A DNA stretch of 64,000 bases, taken from Chitinophagaceae bacterium. Lineage in GTDB: Bacteria; Bacteroidota; Bacteroidia; Chitinophagales; Chitinophagaceae. The DNA lies in NCBI GenBank assembly GCA_026415715.1, contig JAOAGO010000006.1, forward strand, positions 28,789-92,788, read 5' to 3'. This document shows, piece after piece, positions 33,241-43,887 of this stretch. Under the pieces are notes generated by a model. It did no database searches. It worked only from the letters and a program-made list of their open reading frames with translations, and had not been told where the DNA came from. The translations under genes were made by a program, and so were the position numbers. Positions within the stretch are counted from its first letter, which is position 1, and the number at the start of each line of letters is the position of its first letter.

Positions 33241-34077
33241 ATGAGTAAAACGAATACAGGAAATATCCGCACTGAATATATTAAAATCTATTCCTCATTC
33301 CTGAAACGAATTGTGAAACTTGATTTTTACCTGCCGGCAGTTATGACGGATCATATTCCGAACAGCGTATTATTGATAAATGACGGACAGGATCTTGTTA
33401 AAATGCCTTTTGAAAAGATACTGAATTCTCTATACGAAGAAGATGTCATTAAACCGCTGTTGTGCTGCGGAATTCATGCCGGCCCGGAACGCAAGCAGGA
33501 ATATGGCACCAGCAGCACACCTGATTACAAAGGAAGGGGTGCCAAAGCACCTCTTTATACACGGTTTATTATTGATGAATTACTGCCTAAGATTAAATCC
33601 CGTTATGGCCATTACTATCTTTCAGATCATGGTTTCGCCGGTTTTTCACTGGGCGGTCTCAGCGCATTAGACATTGCATGGAATCATCCGGAAATTTTTT
33701 CCAAAGTGGGCGTTTTTTCCGGTTCTCTGTGGTGGAGGTCGGTGAACCAGCATGATCCGGCATACCGCGATGAACAACACCGAATCATGCACCAGATTAT
33801 CCGAAATTCAGAAAAAAAACCAAATCTTAAATTCTTTTTTCAATGCGGACAATTAGACGAAACAGAAGACCGAAACGGAAATGGCATAATTGATTCCATT
33901 GATGATACACTGGATTTGATTCGGGAACTTGAAGCCAAAGGCTATCTCCGAAATAAAGACATTCATTATTTAGAGCTGGAAAACGGACGGCATGATGTGG
34001 AAACCTGGGCTCTGGCTTTTCCTTATTTTTTAAAATGGGGGTGGAAGAAAGAGAAAGAAAAAAAAGCTGTGTCCTGA
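33241..34077 (+). CDS. Esterase D/enterochelin-esterase-like alpha/beta hydrolase
   Basis: This 278-residue protein has no signal peptide. It contains the nucleophile elbow GFAGFSLGGLSALD (Ser136), a preceding LYTRFIIDELLPKIKSRYG helix and a late ENGRHDVETWALAFPYFLKW with the probable catalytic His. These match the putative-esterase family PF00756. It is transcribed divergently from the ATP-grasp/GCS2 pair, from a 135-bp shared control region. Hydrolysis of an ester or thioester product of the amidoligases is inferred from this arrangement. Conversely, it could simply be an independent esterase. Confidence 0.88.
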   Translation: MSKTNTGNIRTEYIKIYSSFLKRIVKLDFYLPAVMTDHIPNSVLLINDGQDLVKMPFEKILNSLYEEDVIKPLLCCGIHAGPERKQEYGTSSTPDYKGRGAKAPLYTRFIIDELLPKIKSRYGHYYLSDHGFAGFSLGGLSALDIAWNHPEIFSKVGVFSGSLWWRSVNQHDPAYRDEQHRIMHQIIRNSEKKPNLKFFFQCGQLDETEDRNGNGIIDSIDDTLDLIRELEAKGYLRNKDIHYLELENGRHDVETWALAFPYFLKWGWKKEKEKKAVS

Positions 34078-34078
34078 A

Positions 34079-34112
34079 ACAACAAATCCCGTTTTGCAAC
34101 GGGATTTGTTGT
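34079..34112. terminator. Perfect 15-bp hairpin between convergent genes
   Basis: ACAACAAATCCCGTT (34079-34093) is exactly complementary to AACGGGATTTGTTGT (34098-34112), leaving a TTGC loop. It lies just after the esterase stop and 25 bp from the stop of the convergent Oar-like receptor. There is no long T-run on either side, so it is a strong hairpin but not a textbook intrinsic terminator. Confidence 0.6.
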
Positions 34113-34136
34113 AAGAAAGGTGATGTTGTTTCTGAA

Positions 34137-37100
34137 TCAGTTATTAAATATATAGCGTAATCCTAACTGGATGGCATACGTAGATGCCGTGCTCACCACA
34201 TCGCGGAATGTAGTAGTTATAATCTGACCTCTGTCTGTAGCCAATCGGAACTGAGGCACTACCGTTCCGCCCGGAACCAGCGCATTTTGGTTTGTAGGTA
34301 TCAGAATGGAGGAGGCATTAACGGCTTTCACTTTACCCCAGGAAGGATTAATTAAATTCCCTACATTAAAAATATCTACCGAAAACTGGAGTGTATTGCG
34401 GTATTTACCGGTTTTTACAAATAAATCCTGAAGGATTTTCACATCCATCTGATTTCTCCAGGGACCCAGCGCACCGTTCCGCTCGGCATATTGCCCACGG
34501 CGGGAACGCAGGTATTTATCCTGTTGAATATATTGCTCAAACAGAGCCCGCTGGGCAGCCTGGTCATAAGTAACCCCATTTACGGTTTGCGTTGCAAACT
34601 GCATTTGCTGCACCTGAGCGGCTGTGGGAATGTAAATCAGATCGTTACCATTAATTCCGTCTCTGTTGAAATCAGCTCCATACACATAAGAAAACCGGAA
34701 ATCCTGCCCGCCCTGATAGAATATGGAAATGGTGGTAGCAAACCGTTTCAGGTATTCTTTACGGTAAGATAATGTGGCCACATATCTGTCGGGAATAACA
34801 TAAGAAGCATGCGACAATGCCGGCACATTCAATGAAAACACTTGCGGAGTATTCTGATAAGTACCCAGGGGTTGATCACCACTTCCGTCGTGCAAATTGG
34901 CAGCTATGGATTTGGTATAAGCAACAGATCCGGCAAATCCTTTCGTCAGAGGTTTTTCAAATTTAATCATTAAAGAAGCATAAAAACCCCGTGAACGGTC
35001 GAGATTATCCAGAATAACCGGAGTAAACGGCGCTGTTCCACCCGGCGTAGGCACCCCTGCCGTATTCAGCGTATTGATAAACCGGGTGGGAACGGTTGTG
35101 CCAAACATGGGACGATTATCGGGATATCCTGCTACGTTGAGCGGTGTAGGTTTTTGATAATTCGGACTTCTGAAAAATACCGTTTTCAGGTCTTTGTTAA
35201 AGATGCCCTCCAACGTACCGATTATTCCGCCGGGCAACCGGGTATCTATTGCCAGTGTGGATTTCCAGGTTTGCGGATTTTTGAAATCTTCATCCAGCGC
35301 AGTAACTGAAGAAGGAACAATGGTACCGGCCTGCGGAACAGTGGAAGGCCTGTATGCGGTAGGGTTTGGATTGAATGGACCCGGCGTATTTGCCTGCCCG
35401 TTGAATGCCTGCGTAATCTGTATCATTCCATTGTCGCCCGACTGACTGACAATCCATACAAACGGAACGCGACCGGTAAAAATTCCGGTTCCGCCACGAA
35501 TCTGAAGGGTTCTGTTTCCATATAAATCCCAGTTAAACCCAAGTCGTGGCGACCACATAATTTGTACTTTCGGTAGATTTCCGGTATTAATTTTTTCCCC
35601 GTCTTCAAATGTCATGGCAGCCACCAAAGGATGGGTGATGATCTGAGGCACATCAGGATAAGTAGGTAAGTCTAAACGTAATCCCAGCGTCAATCTGAAA
35701 TTTCTTGTTATGGCAATTTCATCCTGTCCATATAGAGAATATTGTACAAATTTGAAACCCGAAAGCGCCGGGGCAAAGTTTTTTTGTAATGAATAGGTAA
35801 TGGCAAAGTGTTCAGGTTTAGCTCTTAATGCGGGATTCGGATTTAAGGCGCTGGCAAAATCAGCCCATGAATTGAAGACATAATAACTGGTGGCAAAACG
35901 CTGAAATCCGTTAACTGTTTCGCTTAATTCATATTGTCCGCCAACAGTCCAGTTATGTTTATTTTTTGTCCAGGTAAAATTGTTCACTACAGAATAAAGT
36001 TTTACTTTCCGGATGTTTCCGAAAGTAAAGGGTTCATATCCGAAAGTTGTATAAGGAACCGGTTGAGGATATCCTGTGGAACTTAAAATATCTACCAGCG
36101 GAAACACCTGACTTTCGGATGACCGGGAGTCATTCTGGAATGTGTAGGTAGCGCGGAAAACATTTGCCACCTTACCCCAGTTGGAATTCAGCTCGGCTGC
36201 GAAAGAATAGAAATTTGCTCCCTGAAAATAGTTAGAGTTTTTAAACCATAAAGCATTAATGTTCGTCCGGCCTGTTCCGGTAGGATAATTGAAGCCGGCC
36301 CCGCCGGTTGAAGAACTCAGCGGAAAAGGTTCCTGACCTTCTACCTGGCTGTATCGTAACACCAGATGATGGTGATTATTAATGTTCCAGTCTAATCGTC
36401 CCAAAATGCGTTTTCTTTCAATATTGGGAATATAACCCTGAAAAGGACCAGTTACATAACCATAATTCTGCAACAGATAGTTGCTGATAAAGGTCAGGGA
36501 ATCAGCAGTGGGCCGGGCAACATTTGGTGCGCTTCCGAAAGGGGCTGACGGGGTGGCAGCCACGTTGGGTTGAATATTTTTGGGCTGTTGTTCAGATTCG
36601 TAGTTGACGAAGAAGAAAAGCTTATTCCGGATAATGGGGCCTCCGATACGCACTCCCCACTGTTCAAATTCTTCTTTAGGCCTTTCAAATTTGGTTTCTT
36701 CTACTTTATCACCCCTGAATTTTTCGTTACGGAAATAGCGATATACCGAACCCGAAAAGTCGTTTGTACCCGAGCGGGTAACCGCATTAATAGCGCTGCC
36801 GATAAATCCCGACTGTCGTACATCATAGGGTGAGATGTTAACTGAAATTTCCGCCACGGCGTCTAATGAAATCGGCGTACCTCCGGCTGGAAGATTAGGC
36901 CCTATACCAAAGCTGTTATTAAAATCTGCTCCGTCTATTGTAAAATTATTTTGTCTGAAGTTTCCCCCGCCGATGGAAGGCCCGTTAGCCTGAGGGGTTA
37001 AACGGGTGATTTCATTGAGGCTTCGGGCGATGGTTGGCAACTGGGTAATCTGACGCAATCCCACATTTGTAACGGAGCCGGTACGGTTTCGGTTAATAAT

Positions 37101-37481
37101 CTGATTGCGCCCTGCTGCCGTAACCACAACGGTTTCCAGCGTAGTTTCTGATTTTTTCAGGTTTGAATTTAATATGAAAGTTTCGGCAAGCGGAAGGTAA
37201 ATGTCTTCCAGACGGTCTTTTTCATATCCTATAAAAGTAACTTCAATAACATAAGGTCCGCCGGCCCTTAGATTTTCCATTCGGATGGCTCCTCCGGCCT
37301 GCGATACGGTGGTGTATTTTGTACCGGTAGGAATGTGCGTTGCAACAACAGTAGCGCCTACCAAAGGTTCGTCGTTCGTACTTTTTATGAATCCCACAAT
37401 GGTTGCGGTAGTAATCTGAGCATTTACCAAACCATTGACCAACAAGGTCAAACAAAGCAACAAGTAAATTCTCTTAAGCAT
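34137..37481 (-). CDS. TonB-dependent receptor, Oar-like, with carboxypeptidase-like N-domain
   Basis: This 1114-residue outer-membrane protein has a signal peptide (MLKRIYLLLCLTLLVNGLVN). A CarboxypepD_reg-like domain (about 23-110; ATIVGFIKSTNDEPLVGATV) is followed by a plug (RTGSVTNVGLRQITQLPTIA; IDGADFNNSFGIG) and a large barrel. This is the Oar-type branch, with ISPYDVRQSGFIGSAINAVT. Oar proteins in Myxococcus and Bacteroidota have been linked to protein export or substrate uptake. No SusD partner is adjacent, which separates it from the SusC at 49.8 kb. Confidence 0.92.
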   Translation of the reverse strand: MLKRIYLLLCLTLLVNGLVNAQITTATIVGFIKSTNDEPLVGATVVATHIPTGTKYTTVSQAGGAIRMENLRAGGPYVIEVTFIGYEKDRLEDIYLPLAETFILNSNLKKSETTLETVVVTAAGRNQIINRNRTGSVTNVGLRQITQLPTIARSLNEITRLTPQANGPSIGGGNFRQNNFTIDGADFNNSFGIGPNLPAGGTPISLDAVAEISVNISPYDVRQSGFIGSAINAVTRSGTNDFSGSVYRYFRNEKFRGDKVEETKFERPKEEFEQWGVRIGGPIIRNKLFFFVNYESEQQPKNIQPNVAATPSAPFGSAPNVARPTADSLTFISNYLLQNYGYVTGPFQGYIPNIERKRILGRLDWNINNHHHLVLRYSQVEGQEPFPLSSSTGGAGFNYPTGTGRTNINALWFKNSNYFQGANFYSFAAELNSNWGKVANVFRATYTFQNDSRSSESQVFPLVDILSSTGYPQPVPYTTFGYEPFTFGNIRKVKLYSVVNNFTWTKNKHNWTVGGQYELSETVNGFQRFATSYYVFNSWADFASALNPNPALRAKPEHFAITYSLQKNFAPALSGFKFVQYSLYGQDEIAITRNFRLTLGLRLDLPTYPDVPQIITHPLVAAMTFEDGEKINTGNLPKVQIMWSPRLGFNWDLYGNRTLQIRGGTGIFTGRVPFVWIVSQSGDNGMIQITQAFNGQANTPGPFNPNPTAYRPSTVPQAGTIVPSSVTALDEDFKNPQTWKSTLAIDTRLPGGIIGTLEGIFNKDLKTVFFRSPNYQKPTPLNVAGYPDNRPMFGTTVPTRFINTLNTAGVPTPGGTAPFTPVILDNLDRSRGFYASLMIKFEKPLTKGFAGSVAYTKSIAANLHDGSGDQPLGTYQNTPQVFSLNVPALSHASYVIPDRYVATLSYRKEYLKRFATTISIFYQGGQDFRFSYVYGADFNRDGINGNDLIYIPTAAQVQQMQFATQTVNGVTYDQAAQRALFEQYIQQDKYLRSRRGQYAERNGALGPWRNQMDVKILQDLFVKTGKYRNTLQFSVDIFNVGNLINPSWGKVKAVNASSILIPTNQNALVPGGTVVPQFRLATDRGQIITTTFRDVVSTASTYAIQLGLRYIFNN

Positions 37482-37637
37482 AATTTTGGGTTTTCGGTTG
37501 CAAAGAAAAGAATTATTTAATAAATAAAAGTAGCTAAAATATTAACAAATCGATTTAAAAAATCATTTTTTTATAATATTACTGACAAATTTACCTGTTT
37601 GATTGTTGCTAATGATAGTCCGTATTCTCGTATATAT

Positions 37638-37646
37638 TAATTTTGC
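37638..37646 (+). promoter_or_regulatory. TAnnTTTG -7 box upstream of ribBA
   Basis: TAATTTTGC fits the Bacteroidota -7 consensus and lies 15 bases before the ribBA ATG at 37662. This predicts a leader of roughly ten bases, too short for an FMN riboswitch. No riboswitch-like structure was seen between ribBA and the divergent receptor gene. Confidence 0.5.
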
Positions 37647-37661
37647 ACATAATAAAATTAT

Positions 37662-38882
37662 ATGCCCGATAGCGTAAAAGAAGCCATTGAAGACATTAAG
37701 GCGGGAAAATTGGTAATTGTTGTAGATGATGAAGACCGTGAAAATGAAGGTGACTTTGTAACTGCAGCCCGTAATGCCAGTCCTGAAGTGGTAAATTTCA
37801 TGAGCAAGCATGGCCGTGGTTTGATTTGTGTTGCCTTGCCGGAAGAACGTTGCGACGAACTGGGCCTGGAGCTCATGGTAAACAACAACACCGCACTTCA
37901 TGAAACGGCTTTTACCGTTTCGGTAGATCTGCTGGGGCACGGATGTACAACCGGCATTTCTGCACATGATCGTTCCAAAACCATTCTGGCGCTGATTCAC
38001 CCGCAAACCAAACCTTCAGACCTTGGTAGACCGGGACACATATTTCCCCTCAGAGCCAAAAAAGGAGGTGTGCTCAGAAGAGCCGGCCATACGGAAGCCG
38101 CTGTTGACCTGGCTAAACTGGCCGGGTTTGAACCTGCCGGCGTATTGGTAGAAATCATGAATGATGACGGTACGATGGCGCGGCTACCCGACCTGGAACA
38201 AATTGCCCGGAAATTTGACTTCAAAATCATCACCATTAAAGACCTGATTGAATACAGGCTGAAAACCGATTCGCTGATTGAAGAAGTTGTTCGGGTGAAT
38301 ATGCCCACACAATACGGAGATTTTATTCTGGTAGCTTTTAAAGAAAAACATACCACTAACGAACATCTGGCCTTAATTAAAGGCAAATGGGAAAAAGATG
38401 AACCTGTACTTACCCGTGTGCATTCCTCCTGCTTTACCGGTGATATTCTGGGTTCGCTTCGCTGCGATTGCGGAGAGCAACTGCATCAGGCCATGAGAAT
38501 GGTGCAAAACGAAGGAAAAGGCGTCATACTGTACATGAATCAGGAAGGCAGGGGTATCGGACTGCTTAATAAACTGAAAGCTTACCGCTTGCAGGAACAA
38601 GGACTGGACACCGTTGATGCAAACCTTCATCTCGGTTTTCCCATGGACCAGCGAGACTATGGCATCGGTGCGCAAATTCTTCGCTATCTGAATGTTACCA
38701 AAATCCGGCTGATGACAAACAACCCTAAAAAAAGAGTAGGCCTTTTAGGTTACGGCCTGGAAATCGTTGATAACGTCCCGATTGAAATTCCGCCAAACCC
38801 GTACAACGAAAAATATCTTGCCACCAAAAGAGATAAAATGGGGCATGAAATACTGAATGAAAAGAAAACAAACACCCCTTAA
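37662..38882 (+). CDS. ribBA: Bifunctional 3,4-dihydroxy-2-butanone-4-phosphate synthase / GTP cyclohydrolase II
   Basis: This 406-residue fusion carries both first-step activities of riboflavin synthesis. The N-terminal RibB half contains [17 protein letters not shown] and the metal-binding [14 protein letters not shown]. The C-terminal RibA half has the zinc cysteines in [20 protein letters not shown] (Cys, CxC), [14 protein letters not shown] and [12 protein letters not shown]. The inputs are ribulose 5-phosphate and GTP. It stands alone; no other rib genes are in the window. Confidence 0.97.
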   Translation: MPDSVKEAIEDIKAGKLVIVVDDEDRENEGDFVTAARNASPEVVNFMSKHGRGLICVALPEERCDELGLELMVNNNTALHETAFTVSVDLLGHGCTTGISAHDRSKTILALIHPQTKPSDLGRPGHIFPLRAKKGGVLRRAGHTEAAVDLAKLAGFEPAGVLVEIMNDDGTMARLPDLEQIARKFDFKIITIKDLIEYRLKTDSLIEEVVRVNMPTQYGDFILVAFKEKHTTNEHLALIKGKWEKDEPVLTRVHSSCFTGDILGSLRCDCGEQLHQAMRMVQNEGKGVILYMNQEGRGIGLLNKLKAYRLQEQGLDTVDANLHLGFPMDQRDYGIGAQILRYLNVTKIRLMTNNPKKRVGLLGYGLEIVDNVPIEIPPNPYNEKYLATKRDKMGHEILNEKKTNTP

Positions 38883-38967
38883 TTTGTATTTACAGATTTA
38901 ACATCAGAACAAACCGCTTTTCTACTTTACATTCTCGGTAACAAAACCAAGATATACATATCAACAA

Positions 38968-41900
38968 CTAATTATTTTTTTTATACGCCTTTCCGGAACG
39001 AAATAAGTCCTTCAGCTTTTCAAACTCTTTGGTATAAGAAATATTTCCCCCTATCCTGCGGGCTTTGTTCGGCGTACCGAATGTTGCCGTGGCTAAATAA
39101 TCAGCATTTTCGCGGTAAAAAAATGAAGCCCTTATCGTTCCGCTTTTGTTAATTATCCACTCCATGGTAACATCGGGTAAAATGCGCAACGCTTCCTGAA
39201 CAGCCGGACCGCCGTCGAGCGCCAGATCGAATGTACTACCCACCCTTACCTGAAACCGGCCCTCAAAAAAAGAAATCGGAATGTTTACATCCAACTGACC
39301 CTGATTAGGACTGAAATTTAATCCGCTTTGCAAAAGATTCCGGTTGTATAATGATCCGCTGATATTCACCGCAATATTGTCTGTATTGAAAATCTTGGAA
39401 AATAATGAATTGATCACTTTGCTTATTTCGGTAAATAAAACGCTGGAAATGGAACTGTACACAAATTCATTCAGTGTGCTGCTGGTACTGGAAGCGCTGG
39501 AAGCCACCGGAGCAAAACTGTTAAACACAATCAGGTAGGTTACCTGCCTGTTCATTTCATTGGGATTACGTTGTATTTGCTGCAGCACCAATGCCAGTTC
39601 CGGATCATTTACGGCTACACTGGAAGATGGAAAATCCAATGAAAAGCGGATCGAGGGCCGAAACAACTTGTCAGACAGCGATGTAACTACAAATACATCG
39701 CCCCGGGCCAGGTAAGCAGTATTACTGATACGCAATAACTCAGCCAGTGGGGCAAAATTTACTCTTTCGGCCCTGTATATGGCTTCAAAACGGATGTTGG
39801 CATCGTACGGATCGCCATTCCATTCTATATAACTGCCGCTACCCTTCCTTAATTCAAACGGTTTTTTGAAAAAAGACTGGAAAGTAAACAGATAATTTCC
39901 TTCTTCTATATCAAACCGGCCCCGCAGCGTCAACGGCTCTGCCGTACCGGAACGAATGTTTAAAGATCCGTAACCCTTGGCTTTGATTTCATCACCGGTC
40001 AGTTCATCCAGAATTACCCTGACCGTAACCATAGGGATGGCGGTTTTATTTACCGTAACATCTACATCATATATAATATTGGACTGACCCGATTTTACAT
40101 CTTTTGCCGTCATTTCCCTTCCGTATTTTCTTTCTACCAGAAAATCCGCCATTCCGGTTTCTCTGGCCACTGATGGCGGTAGCGTAATAAAGCTGCTGTC
40201 GGTTTCGGAAGCAATCAGGTCTACTTTCATAAACATGTTGCTTTGAGGCCCCAGCAAGGATAAAGAGCCTGTACCTTTTACCTGTCCGTAGAATTGCTGA
40301 TTATCCAGGTAGGTTGTATTTAACAACTGTACGGGTCTGTTGTTACCGGCATCACGAGTGCCCGGTTTTCGCGTAGAAATATGAATGTTATAAAACATGT
40401 TCTTAAAAGAACTATGTTCTATACCTCCGGAAACGTAAACCGGATTGCCGGTAACGGTATCAATCAGCACCAGGCCATCTAAACGAATCTCATCCGATGT
40501 AAGCTCAATATCTTTATCTTGTATTTTGTAAAAACATTGCGTAAAGTTGATTCTGAGGCCCGCATCGGTTAATTTCCCTTTACCGGTAACCGTAAGGTTC
40601 TGAAACGGCCCGCTAATATGAATATCGCCGGTCAGATAGCCCTGAATTCCAGAGAATAAATTTCCCAGAAACCGCTCCAGAAATTTTATTTCAAAACGCC
40701 GGGTATTCAATACAATCCGGTTGTTTTTTTCCTTTTCTTTATCGTCAATATAAATCCCGGCATTAAAATCAAGATAATTTTGCTGATTGAGTGTGTTTCC
40801 GGTAATGGTTAATTTCCGGTCTTTGTGTTCATATTGCGCCCTGGCAACAACCTCGCCCAGTGAATCATTGTCCAGCCGAAGCATTTTTATTTGCAGATTT
40901 TCCGAGATTATTTTTAGTTCACCAGTAGGATCTTCGATGAGAAGCGTACCGGTTAGCAAACCTTCCAGACGATTACGGGGGGCAATATAAGGAACTATAT
41001 CGGCCAGATTCAGGTTCTCTAGGTCGAGTATAATGTCGTTCCAGTTGCCGATTGAGGAAGGTTGTGTTTTAATTTTAATCTTTTGCTGACCATCTGTAAG
41101 AAATAAATCTCCTGTTGCGGGTGTATTACGTCGTAATACAATTTCACCAAATTCATCAATGGCCCATAATTTTCCATTTATAGTAAAAGCAGAGGGATTA
41201 AACTCAATCTTAATCCCGTCTGTATAATTTATGACCAACACATCCAAATCAGCCCGCTCTATTCCCGTGTTGGTTTCTGCCAGAAACTTAATGTATGAAG
41301 AATCATTTTTTGCCAGAACGCTGAAATCTGATTTCGGGATATATAAACTGTCATTGATTTGAATATAACCCGACGTGCCGTTAAGCGTCAGTTTACCTCC
41401 TTCTCCTTTCGCCCGCAACGAAAGATCAGTAATGTAATATTGAAAAAGCTGAAATCGGGGAATTTCAACTGAAAAAAACAATTTATCCGATGCCGGATTC
41501 AGAAATCCTGAAATTCTGGAATGGTTCAGATTGGCCAGCAGGGGATGTAAAATGCCCAACCATTCCGATGTTTCAAATATTTCAAATTCAAACTGAACAT
41601 TTTTGTTCTTGTTTACAAAACGGGGTCGGCGAAATACCGATGGAAAATACTGATGGAGAAAGTAGGAAAATAAGGAAGGAATTTCCTGAAAGACATAGTT
41701 TCCTGAAATTTCTCCCTGTATCTGAGAAGAGGCCAATTTTAAATATTTCGTGCCTTTTTCGGTATAAGATTGCAGGTAAAGTGAATCAAGGGGCAACAAC
41801 GTGTTTTTATGTTTTATTTCCGCATTGTTCAGTCGTAAAACGCCGGCAAGGTTTTCAAACCCCTCAGCCGCTGCTTCAATAAATCCCTTGCCTTTTATTT

Positions 41901-43794
41901 CAATGGTGTCTTTAAAAAGGCGCAACTTATGGAGGCGTGCAAAACCAATATCGGCATTTGCCTTTAACAGCGTCTTGCCTTTCAGGAATTCAACTTTAGC
42001 GTTTGTTGTCAAATCAGCGTTTGGATCTCTCAGCGAAACAGAGCCTTCCAGCAGGTGTTTACGTACAGATCCAACTGCCGATATATTTTGATATCGGTAA
42101 TTATTGAAATCAATATATTGAAGCTGAGCATCCAGGTCTATGTTTCTGTTTGAGGGAAAAAAACCGGCCCCGCTGAATGTGATTTTACCCGCTATATTTC
42201 CCGCTTTTTTATCATTTAAAAAACGGCCAAGGTTAAAGTTGTCCGTATTTACAGTTCCTGAATAAACAGGAATATTTTCATTTGAAAATTTAAGGTTCAA
42301 ATCGCAACCGATCCGGCCTAATGCTGTTGCGAGCTGACCCCGGGTAACGAAATCTTTTATAAAGCCTGTAAATTTTCCGCGAAACTGAATGTATTGCAGC
42401 GCCAAAACCTCAGGAGTTTTGATTTTATTCAATGCGGGAAAGACTTTCCCGGCTTCAGCCAGTGTGGTCCGAAACTGCTCTGCCTCAAGATTGATAAATG
42501 TTTTTTCAATATCCGGAAGTCCGGTTAAGGAAATTTTTCCCTGAAATAAACTGCCTCCTTCGGTTTCGGCCCGAAGTCCGTTAGCTACGAGATCATTGAC
42601 AGTTCCCCTCACCACCCCATTTAATGTAAAGGTTTTTTTCCATGATGCCAACTTGGGCGCAAAAAAGGCGATATCGTCTGTATGCACGAGACTGTTCTTA
42701 AAAATTACACCCAACTGTACTTTTTCAAGAAACCGGTTAAAATCCCGAAACCGGTCGTAACTTAATGTAATGTTATCACGGATGATGCTCCGGTTGGTTT
42801 TTATTTCTGCCTGTTCAAGAAAAACGGCGCGGGGTGTAACTTTTACCAGGGCATTCATACTTTTTAATGCAAAGCCGCTTCGTTCTTTGGCCGAACATTT
42901 CATCAGGGCAAAAACGGTATCTCCGATGATCCGGGCATTTTTCCATTCGCCTTCTATGTTTGAAACATAAATATGTTTTCCGTCAAAATAAGGGCGGGCT
43001 TCTTTACCTTCATGATCCAGGCTGAATATACCTCCTTCTGTTTTCAGATATGATATACGAAATGTTGTTTTTTGAGAATTCAGTGCAGCAGACTCGCTGA
43101 CTGTATTTCCTGATTTTTTTGTAACAAAATGTAACGGCTGTTTGCCTCTGTATTTTCGGATTCTGACCTCCGGACGCTGAAGAATGAGCAATTCAATATC
43201 AAAAGTATTGCTGCCGAATTGAAGTGCGTTGGCATCCAGCGAAAGACCCGAAACGGCTAATTTCAGGTCTTTGCCCAACCAGGCGTCTTTTTTCTCAAAA
43301 CGGACATCTTTTAGCGCCAGTTTCTTCAGATTGAATACGATGCCTTGTTTTTTGGTTCCGCTGCCTGAACCGTTTTTTGAAAAATAGTCCAGCAAAAACT
43401 GATGATTCCAAACCGAATCGGTACGTTGAATTTTAATTAAAGCATGCTCAAGGCCGATACGTTTCAACTCGGCTTTCTTTTTTAAAAAAAACCAATCGGT
43501 TATTCTCACCTGTATTTGGCGGGCATAAAATAACGTATCCGCTCTGCGGTCTTCTATCAGTAAGCCTTCAAGATTTAATTTATTAAAAAAAGAAATGCGG
43601 GTATTTTCAATCTGCACCCGGGTGTTCAGTTCGCGGGAAAGTCGTTTGGTAATGCGTTTTACCAGCCAGTTTTGTCCGAATGGCGTTTGAAAAAACAAAT
43701 AAATTCCACCCAGCAGAATCAGTAAAATCAGAAAAAAACGGAGTATTATTTTTCCGGCCCGTTTCAGAAATATTTTATTTGTAAAAGTAGTCAT
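38968..43794 (-). CDS. TamB-domain translocation/assembly protein (AsmA-like, very large)
   Basis: This 1608-residue protein has one N-terminal TM anchor (GKIILRFFLILLILLGGIYLFF) and an AsmA-like start (TPFGQNWLVKRITKRLSREL). Long repetitive beta-strand regions typical of bridge-like lipid-transfer proteins follow, ending in a C-terminal TamB domain (DVTVNKTAIPMVTVRVILDE; LRGRFDIEEGNYLFTFQ; KKPFELRKGSGSYIEWNGDP). Members span the periplasm to move phospholipids or support outer-membrane protein assembly. It is monocistronic by spacing and divergent from the isoaspartyl peptidase gene. Confidence 0.93.
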   Translation of the reverse strand: MTTFTNKIFLKRAGKIILRFFLILLILLGGIYLFFQTPFGQNWLVKRITKRLSRELNTRVQIENTRISFFNKLNLEGLLIEDRRADTLFYARQIQVRITDWFFLKKKAELKRIGLEHALIKIQRTDSVWNHQFLLDYFSKNGSGSGTKKQGIVFNLKKLALKDVRFEKKDAWLGKDLKLAVSGLSLDANALQFGSNTFDIELLILQRPEVRIRKYRGKQPLHFVTKKSGNTVSESAALNSQKTTFRISYLKTEGGIFSLDHEGKEARPYFDGKHIYVSNIEGEWKNARIIGDTVFALMKCSAKERSGFALKSMNALVKVTPRAVFLEQAEIKTNRSIIRDNITLSYDRFRDFNRFLEKVQLGVIFKNSLVHTDDIAFFAPKLASWKKTFTLNGVVRGTVNDLVANGLRAETEGGSLFQGKISLTGLPDIEKTFINLEAEQFRTTLAEAGKVFPALNKIKTPEVLALQYIQFRGKFTGFIKDFVTRGQLATALGRIGCDLNLKFSNENIPVYSGTVNTDNFNLGRFLNDKKAGNIAGKITFSGAGFFPSNRNIDLDAQLQYIDFNNYRYQNISAVGSVRKHLLEGSVSLRDPNADLTTNAKVEFLKGKTLLKANADIGFARLHKLRLFKDTIEIKGKGFIEAAAEGFENLAGVLRLNNAEIKHKNTLLPLDSLYLQSYTEKGTKYLKLASSQIQGEISGNYVFQEIPSLFSYFLHQYFPSVFRRPRFVNKNKNVQFEFEIFETSEWLGILHPLLANLNHSRISGFLNPASDKLFFSVEIPRFQLFQYYITDLSLRAKGEGGKLTLNGTSGYIQINDSLYIPKSDFSVLAKNDSSYIKFLAETNTGIERADLDVLVINYTDGIKIEFNPSAFTINGKLWAIDEFGEIVLRRNTPATGDLFLTDGQQKIKIKTQPSSIGNWNDIILDLENLNLADIVPYIAPRNRLEGLLTGTLLIEDPTGELKIISENLQIKMLRLDNDSLGEVVARAQYEHKDRKLTITGNTLNQQNYLDFNAGIYIDDKEKEKNNRIVLNTRRFEIKFLERFLGNLFSGIQGYLTGDIHISGPFQNLTVTGKGKLTDAGLRINFTQCFYKIQDKDIELTSDEIRLDGLVLIDTVTGNPVYVSGGIEHSSFKNMFYNIHISTRKPGTRDAGNNRPVQLLNTTYLDNQQFYGQVKGTGSLSLLGPQSNMFMKVDLIASETDSSFITLPPSVARETGMADFLVERKYGREMTAKDVKSGQSNIIYDVDVTVNKTAIPMVTVRVILDELTGDEIKAKGYGSLNIRSGTAEPLTLRGRFDIEEGNYLFTFQSFFKKPFELRKGSGSYIEWNGDPYDANIRFEAIYRAERVNFAPLAELLRISNTAYLARGDVFVVTSLSDKLFRPSIRFSLDFPSSSVAVNDPELALVLQQIQRNPNEMNRQVTYLIVFNSFAPVASSASSTSSTLNEFVYSSISSVLFTEISKVINSLFSKIFNTDNIAVNISGSLYNRNLLQSGLNFSPNQGQLDVNIPISFFEGRFQVRVGSTFDLALDGGPAVQEALRILPDVTMEWIINKSGTIRASFFYRENADYLATATFGTPNKARRIGGNISYTKEFEKLKDLFRSGKAYKKNN

Positions 43795-43887
43795 TTAAAA
43801 CCTATATGCAAAGGGTATGCCTTAATCCTGATGAAAGTTTTTTGGTAATGAAGTAAAAAGTAAATTGCAAAAAAACAAACATAACGC

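Noticed and set aside
34137-37481. SusC assignment for the 1114-aa receptor
   Set aside because: It lacks the SusC signature before the plug and has no SusD partner; the Oar-like pattern fits better.
37482-37661. FMN riboswitch upstream of ribBA
   Set aside because: The TAnnTTTG box leaves only about ten bases of leader, and no RFN-like conserved segments are visible.
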